Assembly (NCBI GenBank): GCA_021847245.1
Contig: JAJZUC010000001.1
Location: 103,368 to 167,367, forward strand
Source: Deltaproteobacteria bacterium
GTDB taxonomy: Bacteria > Desulfobacterota > Desulfuromonadia > Geobacterales > Geobacteraceae
Length of the DNA: 64,000 nucleotides
Direction of reading: 5' to 3'
Positions 36,003 through 44,153 of the stretch are shown here, in pieces. The translations under genes and the position numbers were made by a program. The notes under the pieces were generated by a model. The model was not told where the DNA came from. It did no database searches and worked only from the letters and a program-made list of their open reading frames with translations. Position 1 is the stretch's first letter, and every line of letters begins with the position of its first letter.

Positions 36003-36434
36003 ATGAAGCGGGTCAAGAAAAAGATCTTCCATGACTATATCGCCAAACAAGGTCTCAAGTCGACCCGCCAGCGGGATATCATCCTTGAGGCGTTCCTCTC
36101 CTCCGACCGGCATCTCAGCATCGAGGAGCTCTACCTGAAGCTCCGGGCGAAGCACCCCAACATCGGCTACGCCACGGTCTACCGCACCCTCAAGCTCTTC
36201 GCCGAGTCGGGGATAGCCAGGGAGATGCAGTTCGGCGACGGCCAGACCCGTTACGAGCATGTGGGGGAGGGGGAGCACCACGACCACCTTGTCTGCACCG
36301 GCTGCGGCGCCATCATCGAGTTCGAGAATGAGACGATCGAAACGCTCCAGAAGGAAGTGGCCGCCGCCCACGGTTTCCTGATCCAGACCCACAAGCTGGA
36401 ACTCTACGGCCTCTGCGCCCGCTGCCGGGGCTGA
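36003..36434 (+). CDS. fur: ferric uptake regulator (Fur family)
   Basis: A 143-residue metalloregulator. The winged-helix part has QGLKSTRQRDIILEAFL and the recognition helix NIGYATVYRTLKLFAESGI. The dimer/metal part has HHDHLVCTGCGAIIEF (HHDH metal site and first CxxC) and the second CxxC in LCARCRG. Fe(II)-bound Fur represses iron uptake. The box before its own gene and the identical one before feoB define its probable local targets. Zur and PerR are alternatives in the superfamily, but the feo neighbourhood favours Fur. Confidence 0.9.
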   Translation: MKRVKKKIFHDYIAKQGLKSTRQRDIILEAFLSSDRHLSIEELYLKLRAKHPNIGYATVYRTLKLFAESGIAREMQFGDGQTRYEHVGEGEHHDHLVCTGCGAIIEFENETIETLQKEVAAAHGFLIQTHKLELYGLCARCRG

Positions 36435-36448
36435 CCGGACTTACGGAC

Positions 36449-36492
36449 GCGCCGCAAGCGTCGGGAAAGACAACACACTTGCGGCGCCTTTT
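36449..36492 (+). terminator. terminator after fur
   Basis: GCGCCGCAAG (36449-36458) pairs with CTTGCGGCGC (36478-36487) over a 19-base loop and is followed by CTTTT. The loop is long but the 10-bp stem is perfect. Confidence 0.75.
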
Positions 36493-36505
36493 CGGTTGCG
36501 CATCA

Positions 36506-36520
36506 TGAAAGTGATTTTCA
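36506..36520. promoter_or_regulatory. Fur-type palindrome upstream of feoB
   Basis: TGAAAGTGATTTTCA, the reverse complement of the box before fur, 30 bases ahead of the feoB ATG. It is followed by an AT-rich stretch (ACATAATTAAAT) that can serve as the -10 region. Confidence 0.75.
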
Positions 36521-36550
36521 CTAACATAATTAAATTCTGAGGTAGTTCTG

Positions 36551-38542
36551 ATGTCCCTATTCAAGAAGAAACCCTCCTGTCACGGCAACGGCACAGGCGA
36601 TCCCGTCCGGGGGAAGAAGGTCGCCCTGGTCGGCAATCCCAACGTGGGGAAGAGCGTCCTCTTCAACGCGCTGACCGGCGCCTACGTGGCGGTCTCCAAC
36701 TATCCCGGCACCTCGGTGGAGGTCTCCCGCGGCGGGGCGACCATCGACGGCAGCACGTACGAGATCATCGACACCCCCGGCATGTACTCGATCCTCCCGA
36801 TCACCGAGGAGGAGCGGGTGGCGCGGGAGATCCTCCTCACCGAGAAGCCCGACGTGGTGCTCCATGTCCTGGACGCCCGCAACCTGGAGCGGATGCTCAC
36901 CATGACGATCCAGCTCGTGGAGGCGGGGCTGCCGGTCATCCTCGTGGTGAACATCATGGATGAGGCCGAGCGGATGGGGCTTGCCATCGACATCCCGCTT
37001 CTGGCGGAAAAGCTCGGCATCCCGGTGATCGGGGCCGCCACCGCCAAGAAACGGGGGCTGGCGGAGATCCGGCAGGCGATTGCCTCCTACGATGCGGGGC
37101 GCCATGCGGTCTTCGGTTACAGCCGGCGGCTTGAGGGGGATATCGAGGAGATCGCGGGCCTCCTCCACGGGGAGTACACCCTGACCAGGAAAGCCCTGGC
37201 GCTGCTCCTGCTCCAGCGCGACGAAGAGATCGCGGGGCTCGTGGCGGCGCAGGAGGGGGGGCGGGCGCCCCTCATCATGGAGCGGGTGAAGGAGAAGGTC
37301 TTCGAGCGGCGCGAGTCGTTCCACCTCGACCTCTCCCTGGAGCGCAAAACGATTGCGAAGGGGCTTCTCGAAGGGGTCGTGAAGATCCCCGATAAACGCC
37401 GGACGACCTTCGGCGAGCGTCTCTCCGCCTGGGCGGTCAACCCGATCACCGGCGTGCCGCTGCTGCTGATCGTCCTCTACTACGGCCTCTACGAGTTCGT
37501 CGGGGTCTTCGGAGCGGGGACCCTCGTCGATTTTCTCGAAGGAAAGCTCTTCGAGGAGCTGTTCAACCCCTGGATCTCGAAACTTGTGAAGGGCCTCGTT
37601 CCGTGGGAGATCCTCCAGGAGCTCTTCGTGGGTGAGTACGGGGTGATTACCCTGGGGCTCCGCTACGCGGTGGGGATCATCCTCCCCATCGTCGCCACCT
37701 TCTTCCTCTTCTTCTCGATCCTGGAGGACAGCGGCTACTTCCCGCGGCTCGCGCTCCTCGTCGACCGGCTCTTCAAGAAGATCGGCCTCACCGGCCGCGC
37801 CGTGATTCCGATGGTCCTCGGCTTCGGCTGCGACACCATGGCCACCATGGTCACCCGGACCCTGGAGACGGTGCGGGAGCGGATCATCGCCACGGTACTC
37901 CTGGCGCTCGCCATCCCCTGTTCCGCCCAGCTCGGCGTCATCATGGCGCTCCTCTCCAAGGCGCCGGGGGCGCTGGCGGTCTGGAGCATCTGCCTCGTGG
38001 TGATCTTCCTCGTGATCGGCCTTCTGGCGGCCCGGATCATGCCGGGGGAGACCCCCATGTTCTACATGGAGCTCCCGCCGATGCGGCTCCCCCAGCTCTC
38101 CAACGTCATGACCAAGACCTACACCCGGATGCAGTGGTACTTCATGGAGATCCTTCCCCTCTTTATCCTGGCGTCGGTGCTCCTCTGGCTCGGCAAGATC
38201 ACCAATTTCTTCGACAGGCTCGTCGCCTGGATGGAGCCGGCCATGACCGCCATCGGGCTTCCCAAAGAGTCGGCGGTCGCCTTCATCTTCGGCTTCTTCC
38301 GGCGCGACTACGGTGCCGCCGGCCTCTACGACCTGCAGACCAAGGGGCTCATGAACCCGCGGCAGCTGGTGGTGGCGGCGGTGACCCTCACCCTCTTCGT
38401 TCCGTGCGTGGCCCAGTTCCTGATGATGAAGAAGGAGCGGGGGCTCAAGACCGCCACCCTCATCGCCATCTTCATCTCCTTCGCCGCCTTCGGGAGCGGC
38501 TGGCTCCTGAACCGCTTCATTCTCATCACGGGGCTGCTATGA
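36551..38542 (+). CDS. feoB: ferrous iron transporter FeoB
   Basis: Inner-membrane Fe(II) importer of 663 residues. The N-terminal G domain has GNPNVGKS (G1, near 28), DTPGMYS (G3, near 76) and NIMD (G4, near 137). A GDI-like helical spacer follows, then about eight transmembrane segments with the Gate motifs, including GRAVIPMVLGFGCDTMATM near 415 (conserved Cys) and VAFIFGFFRRDYGAAGLY near 575. It is shorter than the 773-residue E. coli protein, as is common outside enterics. A Fur-type box precedes it. Its stop overlaps the start of a Cys-rich mini-gene by 4 bases. Confidence 0.97.
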   Translation: MSLFKKKPSCHGNGTGDPVRGKKVALVGNPNVGKSVLFNALTGAYVAVSNYPGTSVEVSRGGATIDGSTYEIIDTPGMYSILPITEEERVAREILLTEKPDVVLHVLDARNLERMLTMTIQLVEAGLPVILVVNIMDEAERMGLAIDIPLLAEKLGIPVIGAATAKKRGLAEIRQAIASYDAGRHAVFGYSRRLEGDIEEIAGLLHGEYTLTRKALALLLLQRDEEIAGLVAAQEGGRAPLIMERVKEKVFERRESFHLDLSLERKTIAKGLLEGVVKIPDKRRTTFGERLSAWAVNPITGVPLLLIVLYYGLYEFVGVFGAGTLVDFLEGKLFEELFNPWISKLVKGLVPWEILQELFVGEYGVITLGLRYAVGIILPIVATFFLFFSILEDSGYFPRLALLVDRLFKKIGLTGRAVIPMVLGFGCDTMATMVTRTLETVRERIIATVLLALAIPCSAQLGVIMALLSKAPGALAVWSICLVVIFLVIGLLAARIMPGETPMFYMELPPMRLPQLSNVMTKTYTRMQWYFMEILPLFILASVLLWLGKITNFFDRLVAWMEPAMTAIGLPKESAVAFIFGFFRRDYGAAGLYDLQTKGLMNPRQLVVAAVTLTLFVPCVAQFLMMKKERGLKTATLIAIFISFAAFGSGWLLNRFILITGLL

Positions 38543-38727
38543 TCCGGTGCGGGTTCTGCGGACACGAGTTTCCCGAGGACGAGGGGATCAGATCCTGCGG
38601 CAAGTGCGGCAAGCCGGGGGGGTGCCGGATGGTGCGCTGTCCGAAGTGCTTCTACGAAAATCCGCCGGAGCCGAAGTCGCTCAAGACGGTGAAAAAACTG
38701 TTCGGAAAGTTAAAAATAACGAAATAA
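38539..38727 (+). CDS. Cys-rich mini-protein coupled to feoB
   Basis: A 62-residue soluble protein with seven cysteines: CGFCG, SCGKCGKPGGC and RCPKC, then ENPPEP and a Lys-rich tail. The spacing suggests two zinc knuckles or a rubredoxin-like or Fe-S site. The ATGA overlap with feoB implies coupled translation and a role in Fe(II) import, analogous in position to FeoC or the FeoB-associated Cys-rich proteins, although it is not clearly homologous to either. Confidence 0.82.
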   Translation: MIRCGFCGHEFPEDEGIRSCGKCGKPGGCRMVRCPKCFYENPPEPKSLKTVKKLFGKLKITK

Positions 38728-38744
38728 AGGCAAGGAGTGAAACG

Positions 38745-39389
38745 ATGAAACTGTCCCATACGGCAGAAGAGATCCTCGAAGCGCTCTGGATGGCGGTGGA
38801 AGAAGAAAAAAAGGGCTTCCTCGAAGTGGAGAAGATCAAGGTTGCGGCCGGCGATCCCGCCTATGCCGAACTCGCCTCCCTTGCCTTCGTCGAGCTCCGC
38901 GACGGCCGGGTCTATCTCCGCCCCGAGGGGAAGGAGGAGGGGAAGCGGACCGTGCGCCGCCACCGGCTGGCGGAGCGGCTCATGATGGATGTCCTCAACA
39001 TCCGGGGGGAGAACGCCGAGGACAAGGCGTGCGAGTTCGAGCATCTGCTCCACGAGGAGGTGGACGCCAAGGTCTGCACCATGCTCAACCACCCCACCAC
39101 CTGCCCCCACGGTAAGCCGATTCCGCCCGGGGAGTGCTGCGATGTGGCCCGCAAGAGCGGCGACCTCGGCGTGGTCCCCCTCACCGAGCTTAAGGCGGGG
39201 GAGGAAGGTGAAATCGCGTACATCCTGACCGAGGACGACATCAAGATGCGCAAGCTGATGGCGATGGGGGTCCTGCCGGGGAACCGGATCAACCTGATGC
39301 AGACCTTCCCCTCGTACATCTTCCGGGTCGGTTTTTCCGAGTTCGCCATCGACACCAACCTGGCGCGGGAGATCTTCGTCAGGCGGTAG
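38745..39389 (+). CDS. DtxR-family regulator fused to a FeoA/SH3-like domain
   Basis: A 214-residue protein with an N-terminal winged helix (about 1-70, SHTAEEILEALWMAVEEEKK, then ELASLAFVELRDGRVYL) and a DtxR-type dimer and metal region (HRLAERLMMDVLNI, CEFEHLLHEEVDAKVCTML, CPHGKPIPPGECC). A C-terminal FeoA-like beta-barrel spans about 140-214 (PLTELKAGEEGEIAYIL, KLMAMGVLPGNRINLMQ). It could sense Fe or Mn, and its FeoA domain may also act on FeoB, since no separate feoA gene exists here. The combination of Fur upstream and DtxR downstream gives the operon two potential iron sensors. Confidence 0.88.
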   Translation: MKLSHTAEEILEALWMAVEEEKKGFLEVEKIKVAAGDPAYAELASLAFVELRDGRVYLRPEGKEEGKRTVRRHRLAERLMMDVLNIRGENAEDKACEFEHLLHEEVDAKVCTMLNHPTTCPHGKPIPPGECCDVARKSGDLGVVPLTELKAGEEGEIAYILTEDDIKMRKLMAMGVLPGNRINLMQTFPSYIFRVGFSEFAIDTNLAREIFVRR

Positions 39390-39467
39390 CGGAGAGCGCC
39401 GGCATTTGATTTTTTCGGCCCGGTTGTTGCCTGGTCTTCAGGAAGAGGCGTGAACACCTGATATTCC

Positions 39468-39496
39468 TTGACACACGAATTTCCGTGTTGTATCTA
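39468..39496 (+). promoter_or_regulatory. promoter of the nickel-transport operon
   Basis: TTGACA (39468-39473), exactly 17 bases, TATCTA (39491-39496). The -35 is perfect and the -10 matches four of six. The predicted start falls in the first half-site of the dyad that follows. The stretch 39390-39467 shows nothing else. Confidence 0.78.
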
Positions 39497-39500
39497 GCAC

Positions 39501-39528
39501 GTGTTACTGATTTGGTGTTTGGTGACAC
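39501..39528. promoter_or_regulatory. NikR-type operator
   Basis: GTGTTAC, 14 bases, GTGACAC. This fits the deltaproteobacterial NikR pattern GTGTTAC-N13/14-GTAACAC (recalled from comparative genomics) with one mismatch. It covers the predicted transcription start of the nikMNQO operon, so nickel-bound NikR would repress. No nikR gene is in this window. Confidence 0.8.
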
Positions 39529-39578
39529 GCGGTGGATGCCGCCGGGTAGTTTCGGTGATTCGTGACAGGGGGAAGACC

Positions 39579-40613
39579 ATGCACATGGCGGATGCGCTGC
39601 TGTCTCCGGCGGTCGGCGGGGCAATGTGGGGAGCTGCGGCGGGGGCCATCGCCTATTGTTCGCGGAAGGTGCGTAGCGACCTGGACAATCGCAGGGTACC
39701 GCTCATGGGGGTGCTCGGGGCGTTTGTCTTCGCGGCGCAGATGATCAACTTCAGCATTCCCGGCACCGGCTCCAGCGGCCACCTGGGGGGCGGGCTCCTG
39801 CTCACCATCCTCCTCGGACCCCATGCCGCCTTTCTCGTCATCGCGTCGGTCCTGGTGGTTCAGGCCCTGTTTTTTGCCGACGGCGGTCTCCTGGCGCTGG
39901 GGTGCAACATCTTCAATCTCGGGTTTTTCCCCGCGTTTGTTGCCTATCCCCTCATTTACCGGAGACTGGTCGTGGGGCGCTCCGGCGGCGGACGAGAGGT
40001 CGCCGTGACGATCGCCGCCGCCGTCGCCGGCCTGCTGCTGGGGGCCCTCGGGGTCGTTTTGGAGACGGTCGGGTCCGGGGTCTCCGCGCTGCCGTTGTCG
40101 ACCTTCGTCCTTATGATGCTCCCGATCCACCTGGCCATCGGGGTGGTGGAAGGGGTGGTCACCGCGGCGGTGGTTTCCTTCGTTCGCAAGGCACGCCCCG
40201 AGATCGTGGAAAGTGTCCGGGAGACTCGCCCCCTCGCTCCGTTTCCGATGCGCCCGGTCCTGGCCCTCTTTTTCGTTGCCGCCCTCCTCGTTGGCGGGCT
40301 CCTTTCCCGGTTCGCTTCCGGGAATCCGGACGGCCTGGAGTGGTCCATCGCCCGGGTGACGGGGAAGGGGGAGCTTACGGCGCCTACAGGGGGGCTCCAC
40401 GGGGCCGTTTCGTCCCTTCAGGGGAAACTGGCGCTCTTTCCCGACTACAGGTTCAAGCAGCCGCCCGCCGGCCCGAAACCCGGTGACGCCAGGAGTGGCG
40501 AGGCGGAGAGGGGAAGCGGTACGTCGGTGGCCGGCATGGTCGGCGGCGTTCTTACCCTGCTGACGGCCCTGCTGATCGGGTTCGTCCTGAAAAGGCGCAA
40601 TACTTCCGGGTAA
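39579..40613 (+). CDS. nikM: nickel ECF transporter substrate-binding component NikMN (CbiM-like)
   Basis: A 344-residue membrane protein, CbiM fold at about 1-215 and a CbiN-like C-terminal part (NPDGLEWSIARVTG, FPDYRF, last helix near 320-340). The start is fixed by the required N-terminus MHMADALLSP: in this family the free amine and His2 bind the metal. Earlier in-frame starts would destroy that site. Helices include LGGGLLLTILLGPHAAFLV with a conserved His. The operator argues for nickel and not cobalt as substrate. GGGGGAAG precedes the ATG. Confidence 0.88.
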   Translation: MHMADALLSPAVGGAMWGAAAGAIAYCSRKVRSDLDNRRVPLMGVLGAFVFAAQMINFSIPGTGSSGHLGGGLLLTILLGPHAAFLVIASVLVVQALFFADGGLLALGCNIFNLGFFPAFVAYPLIYRRLVVGRSGGGREVAVTIAAAVAGLLLGALGVVLETVGSGVSALPLSTFVLMMLPIHLAIGVVEGVVTAAVVSFVRKARPEIVESVRETRPLAPFPMRPVLALFFVAALLVGGLLSRFASGNPDGLEWSIARVTGKGELTAPTGGLHGAVSSLQGKLALFPDYRFKQPPAGPKPGDARSGEAERGSGTSVAGMVGGVLTLLTALLIGFVLKRRNTSG

Positions 40614-40676
40614 CGGGCGCGTGTGCTCTGTCGGGCGACCGGCTGCCGTCCCCCGTCTTGTTGCAGAGGGAACTCG

Positions 40677-41489
40677 ATGGCGAAGATCGAAACGACCTTT
40701 CTCGATTTCACCTACCTCGATCTCCTCGCCGAGGGGGAGACGGCGGTGCACCGTCTCGACCCCCGGGCCAAGGTTCTGGCCACTGCGGTCTTCATCGTCG
40801 TCGTCGTTTCCTTCGGCCGCTATGCCGTCGCCCCCCTTGTCCCGTTTTTCCTCTTTCCGGCGGTGGTGGTGGCCCGCGGCAATCTGCCAGCCGGTTTCCT
40901 GGCGCGGAAGCTCCTTTTCGTCCTCCCCTTCGTGCTCCTGGTCGGGATCCTGAATCCCCTCTTCGACCGGGAAACCGCGCTCACGCTCGGTCCGCTGGCG
41001 ATATCCGGCGGGTGGGTCTCGTTTTTCTCCATCGTCCTGCGGAGCATCCTTACAGTCGGTTCGGCCCTGGTGCTGATTGCGACCACCGGCTTCACCGGCA
41101 TCTGCCTCGCCCTGGAGCGCCTCGGGGTGCCGCAACCCTTTGTCGTGCAGCTTCTCTTCCTCTACCGGTACATCTTCGTGCTGACGGAGGAGGCGGTGCG
41201 CACGGTCCGGGCGCGGGAGCTCCGTTCCTGCGGCAGAAGGGGAAAAGGGGTGGGTGCCTTCGCCCCCCTCGTCGGGACGCTCCTGCTGCGGACCTGGGAC
41301 CGGGCCGAGCGGATCCACCTGGCGATGCTCTGCCGGGGGTTTCGGGGCGAGTTCCATGTCCGTCGTGCGTACCGCTTCGGTACCGCCGAAACCCTGTTCA
41401 CCCTCGGGTGGGTGGGGGTGTTCATCCTGTTCCGGCTGGTCAATGTTTCCGCCATTCTCGGGGGGTGGATTACGGAGATGCTGCAATGA
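40677..41489 (+). CDS. nikQ: ECF transporter transmembrane component NikQ/CbiQ
   Basis: Energy-coupling factor T component, 270 residues with five to six helices. The family region HRLDPRAKVLATAVFIVVV is near residue 23. The cytoplasmic coupling motifs ARG are seen as RTVRARELRSCG near 180 and LAMLCRGFRGEF near 220; these contact the ATPase. It starts 63 bases after nikMN and overlaps nikO by 4 bases. Confidence 0.9.
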   Translation: MAKIETTFLDFTYLDLLAEGETAVHRLDPRAKVLATAVFIVVVVSFGRYAVAPLVPFFLFPAVVVARGNLPAGFLARKLLFVLPFVLLVGILNPLFDRETALTLGPLAISGGWVSFFSIVLRSILTVGSALVLIATTGFTGICLALERLGVPQPFVVQLLFLYRYIFVLTEEAVRTVRARELRSCGRRGKGVGAFAPLVGTLLLRTWDRAERIHLAMLCRGFRGEFHVRRAYRFGTAETLFTLGWVGVFILFRLVNVSAILGGWITEMLQ

Positions 41490-42289
41490 GTCACCATATT
41501 GTCGAGGTGAAGGAACTGCGCCATACCTACCCGGATGGCACCGCCGCCCTCAACGGGGTCTCCTTCCGGATCCGTCACGGCGAGGCCGTGGCGGTGATCG
41601 GCGCCAACGGCGCGGGGAAATCGACCCTCCTCCTCCACCTGAACGGGTACCTGGCCCCCACGAGCGGAGAGGTGCGGATCGGCGACTTTCCCCTGACGCG
41701 GGAGACCCTGCCGGAGGTGCGGCGCACGGTCGGGATGGTCTTCCAGGACCCGGACGACCAACTCTTCATGCCGACGGTCTTCGACGACGTCGCCTTCGGT
41801 CCTCTCAACCTGGGGCTTCCTCCCGAAGAAGTGGAGTCCCGGGTGCTGGATTCCCTGGCGCGGGTCGGGGCGGAGCATCTCACGGAGAAACCCCCATACC
41901 GCCTGTCGGGTGGTGAGAAAAAGCGGGTCGCCATCGCCACGGTCCTCGCCATGTCTCCTGACATTCTCGTCATGGACGAGCCGACCACCGGGCTCGACCC
42001 TTTCGCCCGCCGCCGGTTGATCGGCCTTTTGAAGGAGTTCCGGCACACCCGGATCTTCACCAGCCATGACCTCGACATGGTGCTGGAGCTCTGCGAGCGG
42101 GTCATCGTCCTGCGCGAGGGGGTGGTGGTGGCGGACGGCCCGGCCCGGGAGATCTTCCGCAACGAGGAGCTTCTGGCCGCCTGCCGGCTGGAGAAGCCCC
42201 TGTCGATGCAAGGGTGCCCGGTCTGCGGAAACGTGACCCGTCAGCCAGAAGATATCATCAGGAACAGAAAGGGAGCCGTGGATGAATAA
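41486..42289 (+). CDS. nikO: ECF transporter ATPase NikO/CbiO
   Basis: ABC ATPase of 267 residues. Walker A GANGAGKST near 38, Q loop VFQDPDDQLF near 84 (the ECF-type PDDQ), signature LSGGEKKR near 139, Walker B ILVMDEPTTGLD near 158, and switch His in FTSHDLDM. The C-terminus carries an unusual short extension with CPVCG that could bind metal. The 3' end overlaps the porin gene by 8 bases. Confidence 0.93.
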   Translation: MSHHIVEVKELRHTYPDGTAALNGVSFRIRHGEAVAVIGANGAGKSTLLLHLNGYLAPTSGEVRIGDFPLTRETLPEVRRTVGMVFQDPDDQLFMPTVFDDVAFGPLNLGLPPEEVESRVLDSLARVGAEHLTEKPPYRLSGGEKKRVAIATVLAMSPDILVMDEPTTGLDPFARRRLIGLLKEFRHTRIFTSHDLDMVLELCERVIVLREGVVVADGPAREIFRNEELLAACRLEKPLSMQGCPVCGNVTRQPEDIIRNRKGAVDE

Positions 42290-43913
42290 GGCCTTGTTTT
42301 TACTATCCCTGGTCGTTTGCACTCTATGCTGGAATCCCGTCTTCGCTGCCGACGATGGGGAGCAGATTCCCGAGCAGGTGACCATGAGCCACTGGTCCTG
42401 CAAGCAGATAGCGGAACTGGCCAGAAAATACGACGCGGAAAAGAAGCTCCCGGACACGGTCGAGGTCGAAGGAAAGCCCATCTCCAGAGCGGAGCTGGCG
42501 AAATATCTTCTCTACGTAATGGATAAAGTCGTCAAGAAGTGCGACCTGGAAGGGAAGGAGGCGGTGAGCAGGGAGGACCTGGACCGGATCGCCACCCTGC
42601 ACGAGGCGCTTAAGGACGAACTGGTAAAGTACGAGGGGTACCTGACGCGGCGGAAGGCGATCGAGGCGGTCCTCGCCAGGCCCGAGGTGCCGCTCTTCGA
42701 GTACAAGGTCGGCGCCAACGGCTTTCTGCGGGGCGAGGGGGTCGGCAACTTCCGGCTCCCGGATTTCAGCTACGCGCCCGGTCACAACGAAGGGCGCTTT
42801 CTCTACCGCGTGAAACCTTACCTCTACTGGCACCCGACCGACTGGCTCGATATCCACGCCGAAGGGCAGGGGTACGGCTTCACCGGCGGCAGCCAGTACG
42901 AGGGGAAGGTCTCCCTCTACCAGGGGTTTGCCGAAGTGAAGTGCCCGAAGGTGGAGGGGTATTCCCTCAAGGCCGGCCGCCAGGAGCTTGTCTACGGCAG
43001 TGCCTTCATGCTCGGGAGCGACACTTTCTACAAGGGGCTCAGTTACGATGCCCTGCGGCTGCGGGTGACGCCCGTCAGGCCCCTGACGATCGACCTCTTC
43101 GGCGGGTGGTACGCCACGCCGTGGTCCGGCGGCCTCAAGGGGAGCCTGGCCGGCGGCTACGCCACCTGGACCTTTGCCGAAGGGAGCTCCCTCGACGCCT
43201 ACGCCTTCCGCGATTCCGGCTCCGCCGACCGCCACGCCGGCGAGCACCGCAACAGCTTCGGCCTGCGGGGAGTGGCGAAGCTCGGCCCGGCACGCCTTGA
43301 GGTCGAGCCGGTCTGGCAATCGGGGCGGCTCTTCAACGGGGTGGACGCCACTGACAGCATCGGCGCCTGGGGCGGCCATGCCGACCTTACCGCCGATGCC
43401 GTGATCGCCGGGGTGACCAACCATTTCCTCGCCGGCGCCGCCTACGGCTCCGGGAGCCGCGACGCCGCCACCGGGGGAAGCGCCCGGAAGGAATTTCTGA
43501 ACCAGGCGAACGATACCTCCCTCACCGGGGACATGAGCGTCATCGGCGACATCTCGGGGCTCACCCTCACCGACGCCGCCGGCACGGAGCACCGCGCCAG
43601 CGGCCTCCAGATCTACACCTTCGGCTGGGGGATCGATCTGGCGAAGGATCTCACCTTCTCCGCCACGGGACGCTACTTCCTCGCCAATTACGCGGAGGGG
43701 GGCTTTAGCCGCAGACTCGGCCTGGAGACCGACTTCACCGTCATCTACGCGGTGAGCGACAACCTCTCGGTCATCGCCGGCTACGACCGCTTCTTTACCG
43801 GCGGATTCTTCCGCGACGCCACTGGGAGCGGCCGGGATATCCACTACGGCTACCTGATGCTCCAGTTCGACCTTTCACACGAGAGACCGAAGCTCGCGAC
43901 CCGGCAGAAATAA
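42282..43913 (+). CDS. SLH-domain outer-membrane porin in the nickel operon
   Basis: 543 residues. A signal peptide (MNKALFLLSLVVCTLCWNPV, cleavage after VFA) is followed by an S-layer-homology-like segment at about 30-80 (MSHWSCKQIAELARKYDA, PISRAELAKYLLYVMD), a helical region to about 125, and an amphipathic barrel to the end (YRVKPYLYWHPTDWLDIHAEGQGYG, LSVIAGYDRFF, LMLQFDLS). Barrels with an SLH anchor to peptidoglycan are common in Geobacter-like and cyanobacterial porins. It overlaps nikO by 8 bases, so it is coupled to the nickel importer and is the likely outer-membrane route for Ni2+; the specificity is inference. Confidence 0.86.
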   Translation: MNKALFLLSLVVCTLCWNPVFAADDGEQIPEQVTMSHWSCKQIAELARKYDAEKKLPDTVEVEGKPISRAELAKYLLYVMDKVVKKCDLEGKEAVSREDLDRIATLHEALKDELVKYEGYLTRRKAIEAVLARPEVPLFEYKVGANGFLRGEGVGNFRLPDFSYAPGHNEGRFLYRVKPYLYWHPTDWLDIHAEGQGYGFTGGSQYEGKVSLYQGFAEVKCPKVEGYSLKAGRQELVYGSAFMLGSDTFYKGLSYDALRLRVTPVRPLTIDLFGGWYATPWSGGLKGSLAGGYATWTFAEGSSLDAYAFRDSGSADRHAGEHRNSFGLRGVAKLGPARLEVEPVWQSGRLFNGVDATDSIGAWGGHADLTADAVIAGVTNHFLAGAAYGSGSRDAATGGSARKEFLNQANDTSLTGDMSVIGDISGLTLTDAAGTEHRASGLQIYTFGWGIDLAKDLTFSATGRYFLANYAEGGFSRRLGLETDFTVIYAVSDNLSVIAGYDRFFTGGFFRDATGSGRDIHYGYLMLQFDLSHERPKLATRQK

Positions 43914-43959
43914 CCTTTCCCGTGACACGGGGCGAGATTTTCGCTACCCTGTACGCTTT

Positions 43960-44128
43960 CTAGGAATCTGTCGGACTTAGGGAATCGTAGCGAGAGAATG
44001 GCAGATCGAGGACAGATTTTCGGGAATTTGCAGGCGAATAGTGGTTCTATTCGTCAAGAATTCCCGGAAATATGGACCGATTTGCCGTTCTCGCAGCAGA
44101 TTCTTTCCTAAGTCCGACAGGCTCCTAG
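43960..44128. repeat. 169-bp MITE-like long palindrome
   Basis: The ends CTAGGAATCTGTCGGACTTAGG and its near-complement match at 20 of 22 positions. The arms continue as imperfect complements over about 80 bases each (with GCGAGA, GGCA, ATCG, GGGAATT blocks) to a centre CGAATAG-TGGTT-CTATTCG. It contains no coding frame. It resembles a non-autonomous miniature inverted-repeat element with a CTAG at each end, or an intergenic hairpin repeat. It fills most of the gap between the porin and cytochrome P460 genes. Confidence 0.82.
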
Positions 44129-44153
44129 TACCATAAACGAAAGGGGAAATACC

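Noticed and set aside
39390-39578. Cobalamin riboswitch upstream of the CbiM-like gene
   Set aside because: No B12-box-like conserved block was found; the leader is short and instead holds a consensus promoter and the NikR-type dyad.
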